Shown piece by piece: positions 8,833 through 19,545 of a stretch of DNA of 64,000 nt. Position numbers and translations under genes: made by a program. Where the stretch lies: assembly GCA_018388625.1 (NCBI GenBank), contig CP074402.1:4526001-4590000 (forward strand), written 5' to 3'. The notes beneath the pieces were generated by a model. It had not been told where the DNA came from. It saw only the letters and a list, made by a program, of their open reading frames with translations, and did not search any database. The DNA comes from Nocardiopsis eucommiae (GTDB taxonomy: Bacteria > Actinomycetota > Actinomycetes > Streptosporangiales > Streptosporangiaceae). Every line of letters starts with the position of its first letter. Within the stretch, counting starts at the first letter, position 1.

Positions 8833-10415
8833 TCAGCCGTCCAGGGCCGCGCCGATCAGGCCCAGGGGCGGCGATCCCAGGTGGAGCAGCGCGCGGTGGA
8901 AGCGCGGCAGTGAGAAGGCACTCCCCCACTGTTCCCTGGCGCGCTCGCGGAGCTCCAGGATCTCCAGCTTGCCCCAGGTGTAGCGACCGTACGTGGGGTC
9001 GAAGGTGGCGCGCCTGGCCTCGGAGAGCGCCGCCGGCCCCTGCAACGGGGTGTCCTCGGCGAAGCGCGCCGCCGCCTGCTCCACGGTCATCGTGCCGGTG
9101 TGCACGCCGATGGCCACGGACAGCCGGGTCACCCGGATGAGCGCCTCCAGCCACACGCCGATCTCGTAGTGGTCGGCGGTCCAGTCGGGATCGCCCAGGC
9201 GCTCGGCGGCGTAGGCGCCGAACCCCTCCTCCAGGCACATCTCCTCGGCGTAGTGGGCCCACCCCTCGGCGAAGGTCATGGAGTGCAGGGCCCGGCGCAC
9301 CGCGCTCGGTGCCCGGCGCAGGGCGCGGCCGTGGGAGAAGTGGCCGGGGGCCACCTCGTGGACGCTCACCGCCGGGAGGGTGGTGTGGCTGAACTGCTCC
9401 AACCACTCGGCGGCCTCCCGGTCCGACAGCGCTGGGTCGGGCGGGGTGACGTAGTAGAAGGACGGGTTGTCCGCCTCCCAGGGGCCGGACCAGGCCATCA
9501 TCGCGGTGGCCCAGCGCAGCGCGGGCGGCGGGACGTCCACCCGGCACTCCCCGTCGTTGAAGGGGGCCAGGCCGCGCTCCTCGGTGAAGTCGAGCGCGAT
9601 CCGGGTCCACGTGCGTGCCGCGTCGAGGACGCCCTCGGAGTCGGGGTGCCGACGGGTGAGTTCCCGGCTGAACTCCATCGGGTCGCGACCGGGGGCCAAC
9701 CGCCCTGTGGCCGAGGCGAGCCCGGCGCGCAGGCGGTCGCGCTCGGCGTCGGCCCGTGCCGCCAGGGCGTCGAGGTCCACCTCCATGGCCTCTCCGGTGC
9801 CCATCAGGCGGCTCAGCGCCTCGGCACCCAGCGCGGCGCTCTCCGGGCCGTGTTCGGCGGCGTGCTCGACGTGGGCGAGCAGGCGCGCGTGCGCGGCCAG
9901 GGCGTCGCGGCGCACGGCGTCGGGGAGGTCGTCGGGGAGCCCTTCCCCGAGGCCGCGTACAGCGCCCAGAAGCGACCGGGCGACGGGTGCGCTGAGCCGG
10001 TCCAGCGCGGCGACCGCGTGGTCCGCGAGGGTCGGCCAGAGCCGCAGGTGTTCGATCCGTGCGGCGGCGCGCTCGGCCTCGGGGGCGTAGGCGCGTTCGT
10101 AGCTGGACACGTCCATCTCGCCCACGTGGTGGAGCGGGTTGGTCCGATGCGTCTCCAGCTCACCCAGCTCGTAGCGGAGCCCGTTCTCGAAGGCGGTCAG
10201 GTGAGCCTCGTCGTGAGGGTCGTCCAGGGGATCGCCGCCCAGGTCGGCCAGGGCGGCGCGCACCCCTCCGGGGAGAGGTCGGCGGCCCTGCCGTCGTACT
10301 CGTGCATTCCCGCGCCCTCGCGCAGGGAGCCCGGCATGAGGTCGGCGATGGCCCTCAGCCTCGGGGGGAGTTCGTCGTGGGGGGACGGTGCGGGATCGTG
10401 GGGCTGTGCAGACAT
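8833..10415 (-). CDS. DUF885 family protein, putative metallopeptidase
   Basis: About 527 aa from the ATG at 10415. DUF885 proteins resemble zinc carboxypeptidases. The candidate metal motif is HEVAPGHF, with a conserved Glu-rich block downstream (EGWAHYAEEM) and YTWGK near the end, as in the family. No signal peptide is visible, so the protein is likely cytoplasmic. The frame breaks near 10264 between DLSPEG and RAALADLGG; one added base rejoins them. The substrate is unknown. Confidence 0.8.
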
Positions 10416-10429
10416 GAGCCGACCCTAGC

Positions 10430-10609
10430 CCGTGTTTTGTGGATCATTCCGCGCTCGCGTTGCCAGGCTGCCTCTCACTGCGCCGATGAAGCTCGGACAG
10501 CCAACCCCGGGCTGGCCTTCGCTCCTCGTCTTGCGAGAGATGGCCTGGCGGCCGCTCGCATCGATGGCGGCTCCGCCAGCCACCGGCGAAAGCATCCACA
10601 AAAACACGG
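10430..10609. repeat. 180-bp non-coding element bounded by inverted repeats
   Basis: CCGTGTTTTGTGGATC at the left (10430-10445) is inverted at the right end (10592-10609) with one extra T. The inside has no credible gene. Part of it (CTCGTCTTGC followed by CCTGGCGGC, about 10525-10552) resembles the intergenic sequence at 44531-44556. It looks like a small non-autonomous repeat, but no target-site duplication is evident. Confidence 0.45.
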
Positions 10610-10706
10610 CCTGGCCCGTGGGACCCGGGTCACACAGGTGGGTTTCCCGGGGTCGGACGCCCGACCGGCGCGGAACTCCGGTCGTTCCCCGTGCGTCTCC
10701 CCTGGT

Positions 10707-11455
10707 GTGACGACCTCAGCGGCTCCGCTCCCCGGTGAGGAACCCGATCCCGGGTCCGACGCCACCGACGGCCCCGATGACGACGTGCCCCGGCGATGCT
10801 GGAGACGGCGGCGTCTGGCCCTGCTGACCGTGGCCGTGGTGCTCCTGGGGTGCCTGCCGTTCGTGTGGGTGCTGACCTCCACCGGCGGCCAGCGGCACAC
10901 CGTGGACTCCGTTCCCGACCGGCCGGTGGCCATCGTCCTGGGGGCCGGGGTCCGCCCCGACGGTCTGCCCAGCTACCTGCTGGCCCAGAGGCTGGACCTG
11001 GCGGTGGAGCTCTACGAGGCCGGAAGCGTCCAGGCGGTCCTGGTCACCGGTGACAACGGGGCCGAGCACTACAACGAGACCGACACGATGCGCGACTACC
11101 TGGTGGCGGCCGGGGTGCCGGAGGAGAGGGTGGTGGGAGACCACGCCGGATTCTCCACCTGGGACTCCTGTGCGCGGGCCAACGAGGTGTTCGGCGTGGC
11201 GGAGGCCACCGTCGTCACCCAGGAGTTCCACCTGCCGCGCGCGGTGCGTCTGTGTCGGGCGGCGGGGATCGACACGGTCGGGGTGGGCGGGGCGAGCATG
11301 GACCAGCGCGCCGTCGCCACGGTCTACGGCTGGGTCCGAGAGGTCCCGGCGGCGGTGGCGGCGCTGGGCACCGTGGTGTTCCGGCCCGATCCGCGCTTCC
11401 TGGGCGACTACGAGACCGGCGTGGACGACGCCCTCGCCGCCGCCCGCACCCCTGA
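10707..11455 (+). CDS. SanA/YdcF-family (DUF218) membrane protein, copy 1
   Basis: About 249 aa: a disordered acidic N-terminus, Arg-rich CWRRRR, one membrane helix (about residues 35-55, LLTVAVVLLGC), then the DUF218 fold. Family motifs are AIVLGAGV, VTGDNG, TDTMRDYL, TWDSC and VVTQEFHLPRA. SanA-type proteins affect envelope permeability and vancomycin tolerance; the reaction is unknown. The GTG at 10707 has no ribosome site. One C is apparently missing in ACCCC-TGA near 11450; restoring it puts the stop at 11453-11455, just before a terminator. Without it the frame runs into the opposite gene. Confidence 0.78.
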
Positions 11456-11457
11456 CG

Positions 11458-11496
11458 CGAACCCGCTCCGGGCCTCGGCGCCCGGGAGCGGGTTCG
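11458..11496. terminator. Terminator between convergent genes
   Basis: CGAACCCGCTCC pairs perfectly with GGAGCGGGTTCG around a 15-nt loop that can pair further. It lies 3 bp past the inferred stop of the SanA-like gene, which supports that stop. Confidence 0.75.
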
Positions 11497-11510
11497 GCGG
11501 CGGGGTCGGG

Positions 11511-12940
11511 TCAGCGGCCTCCTCCGAAGAGACGGCCGAACAGACCGGCGGGCGCCTCCTGGGGCTGCTGCGGCGCGGTCTCCTGCGGCTCCTCCGCCTC
11601 CGGCTCGGGCTCCACACCGACCAGGGCGCAGTACTCCTCGGCGTCGTCCGGCAGCGCCCAGGCCCGCAGGGTCTCCCTGAACTCCTCGTCCTCCCACGCG
11701 GAGGCAGGCAGTTCGGCGATGGCCCACAGGACCTTCAGCGTCTCCTCGTCGTAGTCGGCCTGGGCGTGCTCCTCGGCGGTGTGCCCCTTGGACCGGGGGC
11801 CCAGGACCATCTCCAGACCGGCGCCGGTGACCAGGGCGCGTGAGTCGTCCTCGCCCTTGATCAGCCCGGGCAGGATGTCCAGACGCAGGCGGCGGGCGCG
11901 GTCACCGGCGCGGCCCAGCGCCAGGAAGCCGAGGACCTGCGGGGAACGCTGTCCGCAGTGCGGCCAGGACTCGTTGAACAGACCCTCGTAGCCCACGGTG
12001 GTGCCGCCGCCGCGACCGATCCGGCGCAGCCCCTCGCGCGGGGTGTTCTCCCCGTGGATCAGCACCAGCGCCACCGAGGCGGCGAAGGAGTTGTAGAGGT
12101 TTCCCCTGCCATCTGGTGGGTGAGGCCGATGGTGGTGTCGACGTCCCGGGGGTCCGCGACCTGGCCGAGGGCGAACAGCTCGGCGGGCAGCGGTTCGCCG
12201 CTGTCCAGGCCCTGGGTCATGATCTCGCGCATGGAGGTGGGGGCCTTGGGGGCGGAGCGCAGGTCCTTGGCGAGGAGCACCTGGGAGGCCCCGGTGATCT
12301 CGGAGGCGATCCGCTCGGCGTCGGCGGGCAGGAACCCGAGCAGGTAGCTGACCCATTCACCGGCGCGGTCGAGGCCGCCGCGGTTGGCGCCGCCCTGGAG
12401 GAGGGTGACCAGGTCGGGGACGCGGGCCAGGACCGCCTCGTAGGTGTCCAGCTCGGCCTGGAGCAGCTCGGCGCCGTCGTCGGCCTCCATCACGGCCAGG
12501 CGGTTGCGCATTCGGTGGAAGTGCTGTTCGTCGGGGGCCTCCTCCATCCAGGCGCGGTACTGCTCGCGGACCTTCTCCGCGTCGGTGGAGACGGCCCAGG
12601 CCACCTCGTCGCGCCACTGGTCGAGGTCGCGGTGCTGGGGGAAGCGGTCCTCGGCGTGGGCGCTGACCAGTTCGAGGAGAAGGCTCAGGGGGCGCCAGCG
12701 GTCGGTGGGCAGGGTCTCCTCGGCGATGGCGACGTCGACCAGGTGGTCCACGGCCCTGGGAGCGGCCCGGTGGCCGGGGGCGGGGAAGTGGATGAGCTCG
12801 TGGAGGTCGGACAGGGCGCTGTCGCTGGCCGCGACCTGTTCGAGCAGCTCGGGGACGCGCTCACCGCCCTCGGGGACCAGGGCCGCCCAGTCCGTGTCCG
12901 CCGCGTTGTCGTGTGGTTCGTTTCCCGTGGTCGCGTTCAT
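11511..12940 (-). CDS. Unknown alpha-helical protein (about 476 aa)
   Basis: I do not recognise the family. The sequence is rich in Leu/Ala helices with repeated acidic and basic faces, suggesting HEAT-like solenoid repeats. No signal peptide or membrane segment is visible. The C-terminal 45 residues are a Pro/Glu/Gln linker followed by GLFGRLFGGGR, a short amphipathic end. The start ATG at 12940 gives MNATTGNEP. The frame breaks near 12105 between LTHQMAG and NLYNSFA; one added base rejoins it. It stands between two SanA-like paralogues. Confidence 0.65.
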
Positions 12941-13018
12941 GTGCCGATTATCCCGGCTCGGCGGCCGCGCGCGAATCGGCGCCGGGCGTCGGGCTTCTCA
13001 CCGGCGACGGAACACGCC

Positions 13019-13692
13019 CTAGGACTCCGAGTCGGTGAGTTCCCCTCGGAGGGGCTCGGGGCGCAGGACTGCGTCCTTGAGGGCCTTGGCCGCGGCGCCG
13101 ACCTCACGCGCGTAGCCGATGAGGGTGGAACGGCGGCGCGCCCCCAGGCTGGGGTCGCCCACGCCCACCGCGTCGATCCCGCGGCGCGTGCCAGGGAGAC
13201 GGTGCGCGGCAGGTGGAAGGACTGCGTGACCATGGTCGCGGCGTCCACTCCGTAGAGTCCGCGCACACGGACGCAGGTGTCCCAGGTGCGGTAGCCGAAC
13301 GGGTCCGCCGTCACCAGGTCGGCGGGGACGCCGCGAGCCACCAGGTAGTCGGTCATCGTGTCGGTCTCCCGACGGGAGACCTCACGGTTGTCCCCGGAGA
13401 CGATGACGCGGTCGACCCTGCCGGTCTCGACCAGCTGGACCGCGAGGTCGAGGCGGCGGGCGAGCAGCGGGGAGGGGCCGTCGTGCCAGGCGGCGGCGCC
13501 GAGCACCACGGCGACGGGCCGGTGGGGCACGGACGCGACGGTGCCGCGACGGCGCGCGCTGGCGAGGTAGGTCCAGGCGAAGGGGGCCAGCGCGAGGGCG
13601 CACACACCCGCGAGGGTCGTCGCGATCCAGATACCCACAGCCCGAGTCCTCCCACTCCCCGTGCGGCCCCTGCCGCGCGGCCACACCATCAT
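13019..13692 (-). CDS. SanA/YdcF-family (DUF218) membrane protein, copy 2
   Basis: A paralogue of the gene at 10707-11455, about 224 aa. One N-terminal membrane helix (IWIATTLAGVCALALAPF) precedes VVLGAAAW, VSGDNREV, TDTMTDYL, TWDTC and VTQSFHLPRT. The frame breaks near 13185 after LARAAG; repair leads to the TAG at 13021-13019. Two adjacent ATG codons (13692, 13689) and a GTG (13686) compete as starts, none with a strong ribosome site. Both paralogues probably act at the cell envelope. Confidence 0.75.
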
Positions 13693-13735
13693 GGCGCACG
13701 GCGGGGGCGGGCGAACCGGGCCTCGGGCCGCCGGA

Positions 13736-14378
13736 TCACCCGAAGAGGTCGGACCAGCCGCCTGACCTCTTGTGACGCACCTTGAGGCTGCCACCCTGGT
13801 TCTTGCCGGTGATGACGAAGTGCGGGGCGTCGTGACGGGCGATGGAGTCCACGTCCGAACGCTGACTGCCGAACCAGGAGGTCTCGAGGTTGACCTCGGC
13901 GGTGGCTCCCTCGGGGATGATCAGGTCGCCCGAGCCCCAGGAGACGTCCAGCCAGACCTCCGTGACCGGGGCGGTCAGGCGGGCCTCGCGGAAGTCGAGT
14001 TTTACCTCCCCGAACCGCGCGTTCACCTCGACGCGCTGCGGGACGGTCCACTCCTTCTTGCGCACGACGGAGTCGCCCTGGCCGGTCAGGTACAGCGTCT
14101 GCCCTCCGGAGGGGACCGGGCTGGGGACCTGGGGTGTGAGCCCGCCGGGGCGGTGCGTTCCGGCGGGTGCGGAGCCGCCGAAGCCCCCGCACCCGCGGGA
14201 GGTCGGCCACGATGGGCTGGATGTCGGCGTAGGTCTTGGCGGCGTAGACGGCGCCGAGGCGTTCGTCCAGCTCGTCGAGGTCCAGTCGGCCCTCTCCCGC
14301 GGCCTCGCGCAGGATCTCCGCGACCTGGTCGCGTTCGGTGTCCGAGATACGCAGTTGGTTCTTGTCGTTGGGGGCCAC
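13736..14378 (-). CDS. DUF1707 / LiaF-like C-terminal domain protein
   Basis: About 214 aa. The N-terminal DUF1707 domain has RISDTERDQVAEILREA, DLDELDERL and YADIQPIVADLP. The C-terminal half is a cell-wall-stress (LiaF/YvqF-like) beta domain with EVKLDFREA, SGDLIIPEG and GGSLKVRHK. Many actinobacterial relatives have two membrane helices between the domains; none is evident here, so this one is probably soluble. The GTG at 14378 follows AAGGAG at about 12 bases. The frame breaks in a G run near 14190, where two added Gs rejoin it. Confidence 0.75.
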
Positions 14379-15496
14379 GTGCTCGTCCCGCTCCTTCCGC
14401 CCGGTTTGTCGTGACCAACGTTAGAGCATGACCCCCGCTCCGCGCCGCCCCGTGGGACGGGCGTTCGGGCCCGCGACCACGGTGGTCACGCGCCGGGGCC
14501 GGATTGTCACACCCGCGCGGCAGAGTACGTGTCAGGGACCGACGGCCCGGGGTCGTGCCCGGTCCGTCCGAAGACGGGGAGGGGTGCCGTGTGGTGCTGA
14601 GGGGAGGGTGGGGCCGCGACGGACCTCCGCGGCACGGGAGCCACGGCGGATGAGGAGACGGATCGGCACGGAAGGGGGAACACGACGCCACGGCGAAGGG
14701 AGCACGGGCGGCGACCGGGTTCGTCGCCACGTCGGGCGAACCCCTCGACGGAGCGGGGCTTTCGGCGGCCTCCGGGCTTTGGGGAGGGCGGGGACGGGGT
14801 ACCGCTTCTCTAGGGTGGTCGGGTCCCCTCACACCGGAGCGGTCGACGGCCGCACTCGGTGCGCGTGCCGACGACCGTGTCCTCCGGGTGGTTGAGGACT
14901 CTGCCGGGGTAGGACGGACCCCGGCAGAGTCCTGAACCACGCGTCATGCGCCCCGGGTTCGTACACGATCTCGCACCGCACGGCCCTCCGCACAGAGCGT
15001 GTCCGAAACTGGCCAGAGTGTGAGCCCGGCCCGGGTGACCTCTCATGTTCAGGCTCCTCCCACGCTCCGCACCCACCTCGGGTTTCGGTCACCCTTTTCC
15101 CACGGGCCTTCCCCCTCTCCCCTCCCCCGTACTCCCCAGCGAGAACAGTGAAGCGCGCACGTGGACCACGGGTTTCGGACCACTACAGAACCCCATTTGT
15201 GGCTATCGTCCCCCGCCAGGAAACCGCAGGTCGGACGAGACCGGCTGGAGGGCCCCGAGGAAGTTCCGGAACGCGGTCGAACTCCCTTACGCAAGGACCA
15301 TCCTGACCTGCACCAACAGGGACGAGGCACCACTCCCGAAAGCCGCCCCGAATCCACCCGTTGGCGGCGTTTGCCCAAATTCCGCCGCGAGCATGTCTCA
15401 GGTGAGAGCGGAGCCCACCGACTCCCTCCCACGACACATCCGATCCGACCGTCCACCAGAGCCAGCACCAGGTCGAAGACCGGAGGAACACACCAC
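14379..15496. other. 1.1-kb stretch without a recognisable gene
   Basis: Open frames here have random-looking composition in every frame, with no codon-position bias. The only clear structure is the long hairpin at 14890-14938. The right-hand 450 bp form the upstream region of the helicase gene at 15497. I saw no RNA gene I can name and no strong promoter. Confidence 0.6.
14890..14938. other. Very stable hairpin, 20 of 21 bp paired, in gene-free DNA
   Basis: The arms at 14890-14910 and 14918-14938 are complementary except for one G/G mismatch at the fifth pair. The 7-nt loop is AGGACGG. There is no T run on either strand and no adjacent gene end, so a classical terminator is unlikely. An unannotated small RNA or a recombination site is possible. 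Confidence 0.6.
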
Positions 15497-17310
15497 GTGT
15501 CAGCCCTTGCGATCGCCCCGACTTTCCTCAGTGACTTCAGCCGCCTCACGCCGGAGGTCCAGCTCGACACCCTGGCCGTGATGCGGGCCTACCAGGCCGG
15601 TGACCACCCGGGAGCGGAGTCCGTCGAGGGCGCCGCCGACCCCCGGGTCCGGGTCGTCAGCATCGCCCCCGACTGGTCCGGCGTCATCGTCCCCGACCCC
15701 GACGCCGGGGCCGAACCGGCCGCCGACTCCGACGACACGCACTACCGGCTGCTCACCGTGCGCCCGCGCGACGAGGCGCTCCGCTACGCACGGAGCCTGC
15801 GCCCGCGCACCTCCGCCACCCTCACCGACGCCGGGTCCGAGAGCGTCGACCCCACCCCCGTCGGTCCGCCCGAGCTCTCCGGCGCGCTCAGCGCGCCCTT
15901 CTCCCAGTGGCGGATCACCCTGCACCCGGACCAGCACCGGGTCGTCAGCACGTCCTTCAGGGGATCGGCGCAGGTCACCGGTGGCCCCGGGACCGGCAAG
16001 ACCGTGATGGCCCTGTACCGCGCCGCCCACCTGGCCGAGCTGGACGCCGCCGAGGACCCGGGCGGGCACCGCGAGTCCATCCTCCTGACCTCCTACAACC
16101 GCGCCCTGGCCCAGTCCCTGTCCGAGCGCCTCGACCAGCTGCTCCCCGACCCGGACACCCGCTCCCGGGTCCGGGTGGCCACCGTCGACGGCATCGCCCG
16201 GTCGGTCGTGCAGTCCCACACCAGCGTCGCCCCGCGCATGGTGAGCAGGGACGAGCTGGCCCAGCGCTGGCGCGCGGTCGCGCTCGCGGACGGCCTGCCC
16301 TTCTCCGGCCGCTTCCTCGTGGACGAGTGGGAACAGGTGATCCTGGCCAAGGGCCTGGAGCTGCTGCCCGACTACATCCGCTGCGAGCGCAGCGGCCGCG
16401 TCCAGCACCTGGCACCCGAGCACCGGCGACAGGTGTGGGAGACGGTCCGGCGCTACGTGGGCGCGATGCGGGTGGAGGGACTGTGGTCCCACCCGCAGCT
16501 GGCTGGTGAGGCCGCGCGACTGCTGGGCCGCACCGGCCCGCCGTTCCGGCACGTGGTGGTCGACGAGGCCCAGGACCTGCACCCGGCGCAGTGGCGGATG
16601 CTGCGCGCCGCCGTCGCGGAGGGCCCCGACGACCTGTTCGTCGTGGGCGACCCGAACCAGCGGGTGTCCGACAACCGGGTGTCGCTGGCCTCACTGGGCA
16701 TCAACGTGCGCGGCCGGGGCCACCGGCTGCGGGTCAGCTACCGGGTGACCCAGGAGATCCTGGACTGGAGCATGCCGATCCTGGGGCGCGGGTCGGCCCT
16801 CGGGATGGACGACGACGCCGACACCCTGGCCGGCTACCGTTCGCTGCTGCGCGGCCCCGCCCCGGTGGTACGTGGCTGCGACAGCCGCGCCGAGGAGTTC
16901 CACGCTCTGGGCGAGTGGGTCCGGGTGTGGCTGGAGGCCGGGGTGAATCCGGCCGAGATCGCGGTGGCCGGGCGCAACCACTGGGTGGTGCGCGGCGTGG
17001 CCAAGGAACTGGAGGCCCGGGGTGTGCGGACCACCCCCTGGAGGGCGCCACGGACCCCGACGCGGTCCGGGTCGGCACCATGCACAGCATGAAGGGCCAG
17101 GAGTTCCGCTGCGTGGCGCTGGTCGGTGTGAGTGACCACCTGCTGCCGCCCAAGGCCGCGCTGGAGGCGGCCGACGGGGACCAGGTGGCCCTGGAGCACG
17201 CGCGTCAGCAGGAGCGGACGCTGCTGTTCGTGGCCTGCACCCGTGCCCGCGACGCCCTGTACGTGTCGCACGTGGGACAGCCCAGCCGTCTGATCGCGGA
17301 GAGCCGGTGA
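15497..17310 (+). CDS. SF1 (UvrD/Rep-like) helicase with RelE/ParE-like N-terminal domain
   Basis: About 604 aa. The first 95 residues (FLSDFSRLTPEVQLDTLAVM, DPRVRVVSIAPDWSGVIV, HYRLLTVRPRDEALRYA) resemble the RelE/ParE toxin fold seen at the front of some actinobacterial helicases. The helicase core follows: Walker A GGPGTGKT, DEQ-box motif VVVDEAQD, GDPNQRV, and the C-terminal HSMKGQEF and VACTRARDAL. The GTG at 15497 follows GGAGG by about 10 bases. The frame breaks near 17035 (ACCACCCC-TGG); one added C restores it. The toxin-like call is from pattern recognition only. A DNA-repair or RNA-related role is possible. Confidence 0.8.
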
Positions 17311-17350
17311 TCCGGGCCCGCTGACGCGGGCGACTGCGAGGCGGCTGACC

Positions 17351-17379
17351 GGGCGGGCACCCCGAGTGGGTGCCCGCCC
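17351..17379. terminator. Terminator between convergent genes
   Basis: GGGCGGGCACCC and GGGTGCCCGCCC form a perfect 12-bp stem around CGAGT. It separates the helicase gene from the DUF6114 gene and can serve both. Confidence 0.8.
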
Positions 17380-17384
17380 ACGGC

Positions 17385-18785
17385 CTAGCCGCCGTACCGG
17401 CCGTTGAGGTCGGGGATGGTCATCGAGTCCGTGTACGCCATCGGGCTGTCGACGTCCACGTCGGTGAGGTACATGATCGGGAGCAGGAGCGGCGGCGGGA
17501 AGTCCGGTGTGAAGGTCAGCGGAATCCCGAGCAGCCGGACGTGCATGCGGGTCACGTGCATCTCCACGTCACCGGTCATGTTCATGGTGGGCAGTCCGAG
17601 GCTCCGCCGGGTGCCGAGGTCGTCGAACCACAGTTCGCCGCCCCGGACGTCGCCGCTGCTCATGGTGAGGCGGATGTAGCGCTGGGGGCCGTCCTCGGTG
17701 GGGCACTCCACGACGCCCCGGTAGCGGGCGCCGTACATGGCGAGGCTGTCGGCGGTGAGGCCGGACTCGCGGACCGAGCCCCGGAAGCAGTCGTAGTCGG
17801 AGTCGACCACGACCTCCGGGTACTGTCCCTCGTCCTGGGCGGCCTGGCAGGCCAGGACCGCCGCGAGGAGTTCCTCCTCGTCCTCGACCAGGGCGTCCTC
17901 GCCGACACGAGGGTCGCAGTCCTCGGCGTCGCCCTCGTCCGGCTCGGTCTCCTCTTCTTCCTCTTCCTCCTCCGGTTCCTCCTCTTCCTCCGGGTCCTCG
18001 TCGACCGGGTCCTCCGTGGGGTCGTCTCCGGGGTCGGTGCCGCCGGGCCGTTCGGTGGGCTCGTCCGAGGGCTCCTCGGAGGGCTGTTCCTCGTTCTGTT
18101 CCCTGTCGTCGCCGGGGATCAGCCAGTCCCAGGGCCAGCCCAGGGTGGGAGCGGGCGCCGAGGCGAGGGCGACCGCGGCGGCGAGCGGCAGGGCGAGGGC
18201 CGCCAGGTGGCGGGGTGGGTCGCGCGGCACGGGCGGCTCGACGGCCACGGTCGGGGCGTCCTCCCGGCCGGACGTCTCGGACGGGCTCCCGGTCTCCTCC
18301 GGCTCGGCGTCCCCCTGGACGGGCCCGGGCTCCTCGTCGTCACCCGCGTCGGACTCCCCACCGGGCGTCCGGGCACCGCGAGCACGACGGGGCCGACGCC
18401 GTACCCGAGGTGACCACGCGAACACGAGGGATCCGCCGACGATGCCGAGCAGCATGCCGATGACGAACCCGCCGAAGTTGGAGGTCGGGAAGGACACGAG
18501 CGCGAGCATGAGCCCGACCAGGCCGAAGAACACGTGCTGCGCGGGCTGGAGCCAGCTCAGCACGCCGAGGGAGATCATCAGGAGCGCGATGAGGGGCCCG
18601 TAGACCCCCGCGATGCCCGCGTAGATGACCAGGTCGATCGGCAGGATGAGGCTCTGCGCGGCGGGTGCGACCAGCAGCTCGATCCCGGCCGCGACGAGGA
18701 GGAGTCCGCCCCAGAACGGCCGGTTCCGTCGCCAGTCACGGAACCACGTCCACCCCGAGCGGATCGGTGTCAGTGCGTGCGCCAT
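17385..18785 (-). CDS. DUF6114 domain membrane protein with acidic linker
   Basis: 466 aa, intact. The N-terminal DUF6114 block has four membrane helices (about residues 22-125, starting RNRPFWGGLLLVAAG). A proline- and acid-rich linker follows, then a short hydrophobic segment (LALPLAAAVALASAP), a second strongly acidic tract (Glu runs near residues 265-290), and a C-terminal beta-rich domain like DUF6230 (SGDVRGGELWFDDL, MNMTGDVEMHVTRMHV). The DUF6230 gene ends 4 bp upstream, so the two form a co-translated pair, as in Streptomyces. Function is unknown; the acidic tracts suggest an extracellular spacer. Confidence 0.8.
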   Translation of the reverse strand: MAHALTPIRSGWTWFRDWRRNRPFWGGLLLVAAGIELLVAPAAQSLILPIDLVIYAGIAGVYGPLIALLMISLGVLSWLQPAQHVFFGLVGLMLALVSFPTSNFGGFVIGMLLGIVGGSLVFAWSPRVRRRPRRARGARTPGGESDAGDDEEPGPVQGDAEPEETGSPSETSGREDAPTVAVEPPVPRDPPRHLAALALPLAAAVALASAPAPTLGWPWDWLIPGDDREQNEEQPSEEPSDEPTERPGGTDPGDDPTEDPVDEDPEEEEEPEEEEEEEETEPDEGDAEDCDPRVGEDALVEDEEELLAAVLACQAAQDEGQYPEVVVDSDYDCFRGSVRESGLTADSLAMYGARYRGVVECPTEDGPQRYIRLTMSSGDVRGGELWFDDLGTRRSLGLPTMNMTGDVEMHVTRMHVRLLGIPLTFTPDFPPPLLLPIMYLTDVDVDSPMAYTDSMTIPDLNGRYGG

Positions 18786-18789
18786 GGGC

Positions 18790-19437
18790 TCAGAAGCACT
18801 CGTGGTTGCCCGGCTTGATCGCCAGGTTGAGCCCGCTCAGGCGCAGCGAGCCCGAGGTCACCGCCCAGGTGGTCATCTCCATTTCGGAGACGGTGATCGT
18901 GTCGGCCTGGAGACCGAAACCACCGGCGGGGCCCTGGCCGCCCTCGGCCTTGTCCAGGGTGCTGGCGTCACGGCCGATCTCGATGGCGCCGAACTCGGCG
19001 TTGCCCTGGAGCTGCTCGATGTCGATGACGAGGTTGGTGCCCTCGACAGGGCTGCTGGCCCCGGCGTTGATGACGAGGGTGGCCTCACCGATGGGGAGGT
19101 CCCACAGGGAGGACATGCACAGGTTCTCCAGCTCGGCGTTGTTCACGGTGGACAGGCCGACCGCGCGGGCGGAGCCGTCGACCGAGTTGGCGACGTCGCC
19201 GTACTGGCTGAATCCCGTTCCGGAGAGCGAGTCCGCGGACATCTTGAAGCTGTCCCCGGAGACCGCGAAGGACGCGGCGAGCAGACCCTGCGTGGTCATG
19301 GCGCCGAGCACTCCGGCCGCCAGGAACCCGGGCACCGCCACGAGTGCGAACCTGCGCCAGCGCGTTCCGCCACCGCCTTCGTGCTGCTCAGGCGCGTCCT
19401 GCGGCGCCTCGGGCACCTCTTCGGGGGCCTTGGGCAT
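18790..19437 (-). CDS. DUF6230 family membrane-anchored protein
   Basis: 215 aa from the ATG at 19437, with GGAGG five bases before it. A cytoplasmic acidic start (MPKAPEEVPEAP), basic RWRR and one membrane helix (ALVAVPGFLAAGVLGA) lead to an extracellular beta-rich domain (SGDSFKMSADSL, ITVSEMEMTTWAV, LRLSGLNLAIKPG). The final CF pairs plausibly with the earlier Cys in ENLCMSS. It is first in the DUF6230-DUF6114 operon. A GTGTGTT palindrome lies over its likely -10 at 19507-19526. Confidence 0.8.
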   Translation of the reverse strand: MPKAPEEVPEAPQDAPEQHEGGGGTRWRRFALVAVPGFLAAGVLGAMTTQGLLAASFAVSGDSFKMSADSLSGTGFSQYGDVANSVDGSARAVGLSTVNNAELENLCMSSLWDLPIGEATLVINAGASSPVEGTNLVIDIEQLQGNAEFGAIEIGRDASTLDKAEGGQGPAGGFGLQADTITVSEMEMTTWAVTSGSLRLSGLNLAIKPGNHECF

Positions 19438-19506
19438 GTGAACCTCCAGTGGTCCGCCGCTGGGGGGAGCGGCGAGGGGAGCGAAACTTGCGCCGAAGCA
19501 CGCCTC

Positions 19507-19526
19507 GTGTGTTATATGGAACACAC
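19507..19526. promoter_or_regulatory. Palindrome over the putative DUF6230 -10 element
   Basis: GTGTGTT and AACACAC flank six bases. On the minus strand the centre reads CATATAACACAC, so a TATAAC-type -10 is embedded in the palindrome about 75 bp upstream of the DUF6230 start. This is a repressor-site geometry. The regulator is unknown. Confidence 0.45.
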
Positions 19527-19545
19527 CTTACTCGGCGGTAGTGAC

